Positions 57,258-64,000 of a DNA stretch of 64,000 nucleotides are shown here, piece by piece. This DNA comes from Edaphochlamys debaryana (taxonomy: Eukaryota; Chlorophyta; Chlorophyceae; Chlamydomonadales). Position 1 is the stretch's first letter. Each line of letters begins with the position of its first letter. The stretch spans positions 434,001-498,000 of the forward strand of contig JAEHOE010000070.1 in the NCBI GenBank assembly GCA_016858145.1, in the 5' to 3' direction. The notes under the pieces were generated by a model. The model did no database searches. It was not told the origin of the DNA and saw only the letters and a program-made list of their open reading frames with translations. Made by a program: the position numbers and the translations under genes.

Positions 57258-60200
57258 ATGGAATACGAGCCGGCCCACGCCTACGCCCCTTCGCAGGGGC
57301 CCAGCCAGCTCCCGACCGGGCTCCACGCGCAACAGCAGCAGCAGCAGCAACAGCACCAGGCTCAGCAGGGCCCCGTGTTCGGGCCGAGCCCCAGCAAAGC
57401 CATGGAGACGAGCTGCGATGGCGCGGCGGGGCGCGGAATGGACGGGCTCGGGCCCGGCATCGCCGGAGCCGCGTTCGGTCCGCATTCGGCCGCAAACGGA
57501 GGCCAGGCCAGCGGCTTTGGCGCTCTGCCAGCCGCTTCAACGCAACAGCAGCAGCAGCAGCAGCAGCAACAGCACCTAACGCAGAACGGCGCGGATGCGG
57601 GGGGCGGGGCAGGAGCAGGAGTGGGCGGGGCGGGAGGAGGCGGGAGGGCGGGGGCGGGGCTGGGGGTGGGGGCGGGTCATCAGGGGTCTCGCGGGGGCGA
57701 GGAGCGGCATCTTCAGGACGAGGAGGAGGGGGAGGAGCTCAAGGTGCCCGTGAGCGGTGGGTCCTCGGGGGCCTTGGGGGTGGGGTTGAGGGGGGAGGAC
57801 AGCGGAAAGGCACGGGGGCACGGTGTTGGGAAGCGTGGGGAGACCTCAGGAGTCACTCGTCCCACGCAAGCCCCCCTTCTCCCCTCCCTCCTCCACCCTT
57901 CTCCCCTTGCTCCGTCCTGCAGTGGAGGTGTGCCTCCGCAGCGACGCCTGCGCCAGCGCCCGGACCGTGGCGGACGCAGTCACTCGGTGGGGCCCTGGGG
58001 GGGCAGGGATACCAGGGTGGGGCTGGGGGTTCGGGGCTTAGGGCGGGCCGCACTGGGACGTCAGGAGTCAAACGGCAGTCCACCGGTGAGGGCACGGAGT
58101 GGGCAGTGGCGGGAAAGGGGGGGATGCGCGGGGGACGGCGGACAGCCGTTGACCACTGTGCTCTTCCAGGGGCTTCTCAGCCCACCCCTTGACCCCTTCC
58201 TTGGTTTCAAGCAAAGCGCAGTGCAGCGCAGAGCACGATGGCACGCTTGGCACCCCTTCCTTGGTTGACACTCCTTTCTCAACACGTCCTCCACACCCCA
58301 CGCCCCCCCCCCCCCACGCCCCCCCCCCCCCAGCTTCCTGGAGGGCCGCACGCTGTGGTACCGCAACGGCCCCCTGGACCTGGGGGAGGCGGACAGCCCC
58401 CTGCTGCTGCAGCAGGTAGGGGTGGGGTGGGGTGGGGGGGTGGAGGGGGGTGGAGGGAGGGGATTGGAGGGAGGGGGTGAGGGGAGAAGAGGGAGCATGC
58501 AGGGAGCCTTCGGAGGGGGGCCGGCCGTTACGGATCGGGGTACTCCGTGTCCCCGGCCGCTGCCGCTGGACTGCTGCCGCGGCCTTACTTTGTCCATGTC
58601 CGTGCCCTGACCCTCCCCCAGGTGCTCTCGGTCTCTATCGCAGATGCAGGTGCGGGGCACGGGGGAAGGGGGGCCGAGCCGGGGCGACCCGGTCGGGGAC
58701 GAAGGGGCCACGGCTGAGGGTTGCTTGCTGTACGGGTGCCGTACGGGCGCATGTGCAGCTTGGAGTCCCCTGGGCGCCGCATACCGTACCTCGACCCCCG
58801 CCCCGCCGCCCCCAGACCCGGGCCTGCACCGGCTGCACTCGCCGCTGCTCTTCTGGCAGTACACGCCCCACGTGTACGTCTACCAGGTACGGTGCGGCAG
58901 GCGGTACAAACCCACGCTCACGTGCACGACCGCGGCTTTGGCTGTACGGTACGGGCCAGGCGGTCATGAGGTCAACAGCAGGATGGCGGTTGTGGGGATG
59001 CGGGGATCCTACCCCGACCCCCCAACCCTTCAACCCTTCAACCCTCCACCCCCCCATCAGCTCAGCGACGAGGGCCCCGTCGACGACGACGAGGGCGAGG
59101 AGGGCGCCCCCTCCTACCGGGAGCAGCTCCTGCCCGCCACGGACCTGGCGGGGCAGTGGGAGGTGGGTGTGGGGGGGGGGCGAGGATGGGGGGGCGAGGA
59201 TGGGGGGGAGGTGCGCGGGGTGGAAGGGGTTTGAGGGCAGAGGAATGGGAGGTGGGGCGAGGTTGAGGGTGCTGGGGGGGTGACTGATAACCGATTCATG
59301 CGGGGCGGGTCGGGCCACCAGCCGCCAACCGCCAGCCGCCAACCGCCAACTGCCAACCGCCAACCGCAGGCGCTCCAGTTCGACAGCGCCATCCAGCAGC
59401 GGCTGCTGTCGTACGCCACCAGCGCCCTTCTGTTCGCGGACCGGGGGGTGGACGGAAACTTGGTGGCGTGGAACAGGTGCGTGTGTGTGGGGGGGAGTTG
59501 CGGGTGGGGTCCTTGGCTGCTTGCATGGGGAGGTAGGGGGGCATCGGGCTTGGGGGGCCGCGGCGGGGTCTGGAGCCGTGCTTGTGTCCAAGGGTGAGAA
59601 GACCGCTTGCAGTCGTGTGCGCCACGGTCTCTGCCCCCGCCCCCCCCCCCAGGGTGGTGCTGCTGTACGGCCCCCCCGGCACCGGCAAGACGTCGCTCTG
59701 CAAGGCCCTGGCACAGAAGCTGAGCATCCGCCTGGGGGACAGGTGGGGGGCAGGCGGGGGGAGGGCAGGGAGGGGCAGGGAAAGCAGGAGGGGGAGGCAG
59801 AGGCGTGGAACGACACTCTGTGCACTGCACGTTCTCCCGGTGACAGCTCCGCTTCACCACCTTAGACCTCCTCGTCCTCCCCTCCCCCCTCCACCCCTCG
59901 TGCCCCCCCAGGTACCGGCAGGGCTGCCTGGTGGAGGTGAACGCCCACTCGCTCTTCTCCAAGTGGTTCAGCGAGAGCGGCAAGCTGGTGGGGGCGTTTG
60001 TGTGTGCGGCTGCGGCCCCGTTCCCCGCCTCTGTCGCACATACCCTCCAAACGCAACACACGCACGGCAGCCAGGCTCATGCGAGCAACCCTTCACGCAC
60101 GGCTGCCCACCCATACCGGCCCGCTGTCCGTTGCTTTGACCCACTCCGGGCTTCCCGCGCCCCCCCTCTCCCCCCCTCCAGGTGTCCCGGCTGTTCAGCA

Positions 60201-62114
60201 AGATCGGGGAGCTGGTGGAGGAGCCCGACAGCCTGGTGTTCGTACTCATCGACGAGGTGGAGAGCCTCACGTCGGCGCGCAAGGTGGGCCTGGCGCGGGC
60301 CTGCAGCGGGCCTGGGCGTGGGCCCGGGCTGCGGGGGCATTGCCGGGCAAGCCCTTACGCCGTGCTCGCATTCCTGCCCCCGCCCCCCAACCCCGTGCCC
60401 CCAGGCCGCGGTGGCGGGCTCTGAGCCCTCGGACGCCATTCGGGCGGTCAACGCGCTGCTCACGCAGGCAAGTGGGGCCCGGCCGGGCGTCCCTTATGCG
60501 CATGGTCCTGTCCTGTCCTCTGGGCCCCTGGAGCCCCTACAGCGGGGCGCGAACCGCACCGGTGGTCCTCCTGTCCCTCCGTCCATGCGCTCCCCCAACA
60601 ACCTGCATGCCCCACCCCCTCCCCCCCAGCTGGACGCCCTGCGGCGGCACCCCAACGTCATGGTCCTAACCACCTCCAACATCACACAGGCAGGGAGGGG
60701 TACCGAAAGGGAACGCAAACCGCGTTTGCCGGTGGTGTGCTAACATCACGCAGGCACGGACACCAACACGGGGGACGGACGGGGCTTGCTCAGTGGGTCG
60801 CCACGAAGGCGCGTAGCCCCGGGGGCATCGGCCGCCCTGGGCGGCCCGGCGCTTGGGTTTGGGGACTGCGGGACTGCGTGGGTAGCGGAGGCTAAGGATG
60901 TAAGGGGGCATGGGGGATGTGAAGGACCTGTAAACTGGAGGCTCCTTCCCTATCGCGCTCACCCTGTCCCCGCAGGCCATTGACGTTGCGTTTGTGGACC
61001 GAGCGGACATCAAGGCAAGGGGGCGGGGGCTCGGGTGGTCGGGGTGGGGGGGCGGGGTGGTGGACATGGAGAGCCTGGCAGCCGCGCGACCGTAGCAACC
61101 TTAGCACCCTGGGCACCATAGCACCCTCACCGACCCCCCTGTCATGCCCTACGCCCATCACCAAGCGACCTGGCACCTCTCCCCACCCCCCAGGCCTACA
61201 TCGGCCCCCCTTCCCTGGCCGCCCGCTATGAGATGCTGCGGGCATCCGTGCAGGAGCTCAGCCGGGCGGGCATCATCGCGGGTGGGAAGGGGGGCGAAAG
61301 GGGGCTAGGGCGGGCACAAACGCGGGTGGGGAAGGGGATGGGCTAGGGCGGGCACAATCGCGGGTGGGGACACGGGATGGAAGAGGACGCGCGCTGCTGT
61401 CTGCACCCGTGTACCGTTGACCGGGCCGGGCGGGGGACGGGGCCGGGGCACGGCCGGGTGTGGAGAGGAGGCTGGGGGCGTCCGGGGACACAGCCTCCTG
61501 ACTCGCCCTGGGCGGGCGGGCGTGGGGCGGGGCGGATCGGGCCGGGGCGGGGGCTGGAGGCGAAGCGAAGAGCACCTGGGGAGTGGGGGCGCAGTCTCCA
61601 GCCGGCAGAAGGTCGAGGCATGTCCGTGCAGCTCCGTGCCGGAGCAAGGGGTGCTCGCCTCAGCGCCCGACCTACTGCGGCTGATGTGGGTCGCCCCGCC
61701 CTCCACTCCTGCGCGCCCGCCACAGACGACACGCGGCGGCTCCTGCTGCCGTACGCTGACGCAACGGACGCCGCCGCCGCTGCGTCGTCCTCCTCGGAGC
61801 CCATGCACCAACCCACATCGTACGGCAACGGCGGCGGCGCCGCCCACATGTCTGACGGCGGCGGTGGCGGCGGCGGCAGTGGCTCGAGTGCCGCGGCGGC
61901 GGCGCTGAGCTGTCTGCTCCTGGGCGCGGCCGCGGCATGCGAGGGGCTGAGTGGGCGGACGCTGAGGAAGCTACCGTTCCTGGCACATGCCGGGGCGCCG
62001 GGGCTGGCGGCGGGGGGCCCGGGCGGGGGCTGCTCGGCGCGGCGGTTCCTGCGGGCACTGGCGGCGGCTGCGGAGCGGGAGCAGAGCGACCGGTCTCAGC
62101 TGCTGTGTGGATGA
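57258..62114 (+). CDS. PCH2: TRIP13/PCH2 AAA+ ATPase
   Basis: Remodels HORMA proteins (MAD2, meiotic HORMADs). Exons: 57258-57756, 57923-57986, 58334-58415, 58622-58649, 58816-58886, 59061-59162, 59370-59476, 59653-59742, 59912-59987, 60182-60283, 60405-60467, 60630-60689, 60976-61014, 61194-61281, 61726-62114; 619 residues in phase. The first 166 residues are a Gln/Gly-rich extension not found in animal TRIP13. Then [20 protein letters not shown] opens the family N-domain. AAA+ motifs: Walker [10 protein letters not shown], Walker [12 protein letters not shown] (catalytic Glu present), sensor 1 TTSNIT, Arg-finger region FVDRADIK, sensor 2 [16 protein letters not shown]. All key residues intact. 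A Gly/Ser insertion precedes sensor 2. Three successive introns (after 60467, 60689, 61014) need GC donors. Shares a 205-bp divergent promoter with the p31comet-like gene. Confidence 0.97.
58192..58206. repeat. 15-bp target-site duplication, left
   Basis: ACCCCTTCCTTGGTT, identical to 58252-58266; the two copies flank a 45-bp insert in PCH2 intron 2. Confidence 0.8.
58207..58251 (-). mobile_element. 45-bp insertion carrying dispersed repeat copy 2
   Basis: Lies between perfect 15-bp direct repeats within PCH2 intron 2. Bases 58209-58248 are the reverse complement of 19018-19057 with three mismatches. Long target duplications and a short body fit an extremely 5'-truncated retrotransposition product or a repair-linked insertion. 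No open frame of its own. Confidence 0.6.
58252..58266. repeat. 15-bp target-site duplication, right
   Basis: Second copy of ACCCCTTCCTTGGTT. Confidence 0.8.
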
Positions 62115-62876
62115 GGGTGGGTAGGGGGGTGGGAGGGTGGGGGATGAGGGGAAGCGGGTGGATGGGGTGGAGGGGGAAGGGAGGTGGGAAGGTGCAGGGG
62201 TGGGGCGTTGGGCTGGCTGGGTGCAGAGGGATGAGAGGTGTGCTTTGCGCTGGGAGAGTTGCAGCCAGGGCCCTGACCGGTGGAGTCGGCCGGCGCATGG
62301 TCGGTGGTCGCACACTGGACGAGGCCGATAGAATTGCTTGGGTTGCACCAGCCCCTTTGCGTGGTGCAGAGTGGAGCGTGGTGTGCCTGCAGCGTGCGGG
62401 GCAGGGGCTGGACGTCGTCGGAGCCGCGGAGGCTACATCGGGTTAGGACGCCGTGACCTGCCGCTCGAGTGGACGAATCTCCGCCGCTGGCATACCTCTT
62501 GTGTGCTGTAAAACTGGTCAAGGGCTGCTACTGCCGACGCTATGGTAGGGCCCGTTGCGGTCCGGGTCCGCGCGACGAATGTACTTCGTGCTGCAGCTGA
62601 TCGCGCCATTTCCCGCCCCCGCGACCACACGCAGTGGCCTGACGCCCTCGCTACATTATTATTCGTCCCGTGCTAGCTCTACGAATTTAGTTAGCATTCA
62701 GCAGCACCCACGGCAAGCTGAAACAAGTTTGGAGCAACACCCATTCTAGTCGATCACCCTTGACGCGCCGGACAAACGTCGCGAAGCCGGAGCTGGGCTG
62801 TCCGCACGACCCACACCACCACCTTTGCCCGCTGCCGTAGTTTAGACCTTCAAACCCAGTGCACCGCGGCACAACG
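62115..62876. other. PCH2 3' UTR and promoter of the next gene
   Basis: 762 bases between plus-strand genes. A TGTAA lies at 62517-62521. Sequence after about 62.55 kb becomes AT-richer, as expected for a promoter. No gene seen. Confidence 0.5.
62517..62521 (+). terminator. Putative TGTAA poly(A) signal of PCH2
   Basis: TGTAA 403 bases after the stop at 62114; motif and context fit chlorophyte poly(A) signals. Confidence 0.45.
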
Positions 62877-64000
62877 ATGCGTCTTCTCGCGGCGAAGCGA
62901 CGGGGACCCAGGGGCTGGTCGCCTCTGTGGCTAGTTGCTCTGGGCATGCTCATCGCGCTGGGCGTTGCTTGGGTGCGGAACTCTCACAGCGGCATCTCTT
63001 TCGCGAGACGCTATGGCCTCGCTCAGACGGGCACAATCCGCCAGACCGTGGCGAAGGAGCGCTTTGCAAGCATCTTCCACAGCGAGCTAGCTGAGCGGTA
63101 GGGCCGAGTATAACCGATGGCATCGCGTTCGCCCAGCCTTCGGGGTTCCCGCGCTCACCACTGTTTTCCGCCCGCTTATATCATTCGATGCTCCTGATCT
63201 GATCACCGCCTTCGTTACGCAGCTTCAAGATGACCCAAGGGCGGGAGCATGCCCTAGTCACTGAGTTGATCGCCACGTTTAAAGATATGGAGGCCGCCGG
63301 CATCACCACAGTGGCGATGTCGACACAGTGGGACTTCATCCAGGCGGAGGAGGGCCCCCTCAAGCTTGACTATCTATCTTGGCTCGTGGAGAGTGCGTGC
63401 ACGAACACACAACTGAAGGTGTGTACCCGGGCCGCCGCCGCAAGCCTCACATACCTGGTCACGCTGGCGGCAAAGCACTCAGAGCGAAGAAAGGGGGGCA
63501 TCGCTGTCCAAGCCCTTACGGGTTAAGTTCGTGCCATACATACATTGCCAGCGCACGGCACCACGTGCGCCGTTTCGTCTTCAGCCGCCATCGTCCCCGT
63601 CACAATTCAACAGTGCCGCAGCCGGCGTCGTGCCCATCCCCTTGCCCCCTCCTCCCTGCCCCTCACCCCTGTGCCCCTGCCTCTTCAACCCCTCCCCCGC
63701 CCCTCCCCTCCCCCCCCCCTCAGGTGGCTTTCATCGTGGACCTGGTCCGTGCCCCCGCCTGGCTCTTCGGCAAGTTCCCGGACGCCAAGGCAATGGACAG
63801 GCGAGTGAGGGCAGCGGGCGAGCGTGGGAGCGAGCATGGGAGCAGGCTGTGTCTGTATGTGGGCAGGGGTGTGCAGAGTACCCATGGCAATGGACAGGCG
63901 AGCGGGCAGCGGGGACGAGCGTGTTTGGGGGGGGCAGGCTGGGTACGGGTAGGGTGAGGGATCCGCAGAGGGAGGCGAGGGCGCGTGGCAGCGAGCGTTG
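62877..64000 (+). CDS. Membrane-anchored TIM-barrel glycosidase-like protein (partial, right edge)
   Basis: Exons 62877-63097, 63223-63418 and 63724 to about 63.8 kb, in phase; continues off-window. The N-terminus is short, basic and followed by one hydrophobic helix (WLVALGMLIALGVAWV), predicting a type II Golgi or secretory-path anchor. After it come LVTELIATFKDMEAAGITTV, WDFIQAEEGPLKLDYLSWLV and VAFIVDLVRAPAWLF. This order (helix with 'AAGI-TV' strand, 'W...EEG...D' segment, helix, 'V-F..D' strand, 'PAWL') is the first third of a (beta/alpha)8 barrel as in GH42/GH35-type beta-galactosidases or GH14. Catalytic residues would lie beyond the window. The donor after exon 3 is unclear: a GC site (CAG|GCGAGT) or a nearby GT would both fit. 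Confidence 0.5.

Overview
This window reads as nuclear DNA from a GC-rich green alga, most likely a trebouxiophyte (Chlorella-like) chlorophyte. The reasons are the very high GC content, genes cut into many short exons by GT-AG and unusually many GC-AG introns, TGTAA poly(A) signals after several stop codons, Ala/Gly/Gln-rich low-complexity stretches inside proteins, a Pro/Arg-rich secreted protein of cell-wall type, and plant/algal gene families (SPL1/CRR1-type, DUF218, Mpv17, M50). There is no prokaryotic operon, CRISPR array, rRNA or convincing tRNA. I built exon-intron models by hand. Nearly every model holds frame and phase across every junction; exceptions are stated.

Layout: (1) 1-1657 (-) F-box/LRR protein, cut by the left edge. 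(2) 2122-4840 (+) membrane-anchored DUF218 protein. (3) 5355-7712 (-) secreted GH16 glycoside hydrolase. (4) 8950-11750 and 12189-14559 (+) tandem pair of AIM24-family genes. (5) 15094-15603 (-) tail of a non-LTR retrotransposon. (6) 16385-18272 (+) cytosolic ribosomal protein L27a (uL15). (7) 19782-21505 (-) Mpv17/PMP22-family membrane protein. (8) 21.6-24.5 kb: two near-identical 0.49-kb direct repeats around a non-autonomous hAT element with a perfect 8-bp target duplication. (9) 25052-27466 (-) M50 membrane zinc protease. (10) 27798-29975 (+) predicted organellar helical-repeat protein. (11) 30141-32154 (+) unrecognised Ser/Pro-rich protein. (12) 33757-41907 (+) 2082-residue protein carrying the C-terminal half of SPL1/CRR1-type SBP factors (including ankyrins and membrane helices) but no SBP box. 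(13) 44879-46544 (+) secreted Pro/Arg-rich protein. (14) 48784-51582 (+) mitochondrial ribosomal protein mL45/Tim44-like. (15) 52543-57052 (-) large low-complexity protein whose ordered blocks resemble p31comet. (16) 57258-62114 (+) TRIP13/PCH2 AAA+ ATPase. (17) 62877-end (+) membrane-anchored TIM-barrel-like glycosidase, cut by the right edge.

The most interesting element is the head-to-head pair at 52.5-62.1 kb: PCH2/TRIP13 and a gene that looks like its adaptor p31comet start 205 bp apart, so the HORMA-remodelling ATPase and its substrate adaptor may share one promoter. The second is the SBP-less SPL1/CRR1-like membrane protein. The mobile DNA (hAT MITE, LINE tail, and a 45-bp insertion with a 15-bp target duplication inside a PCH2 intron) and the frequency of GC-AG introns (seven of about one hundred) are the main genome-structure observations.
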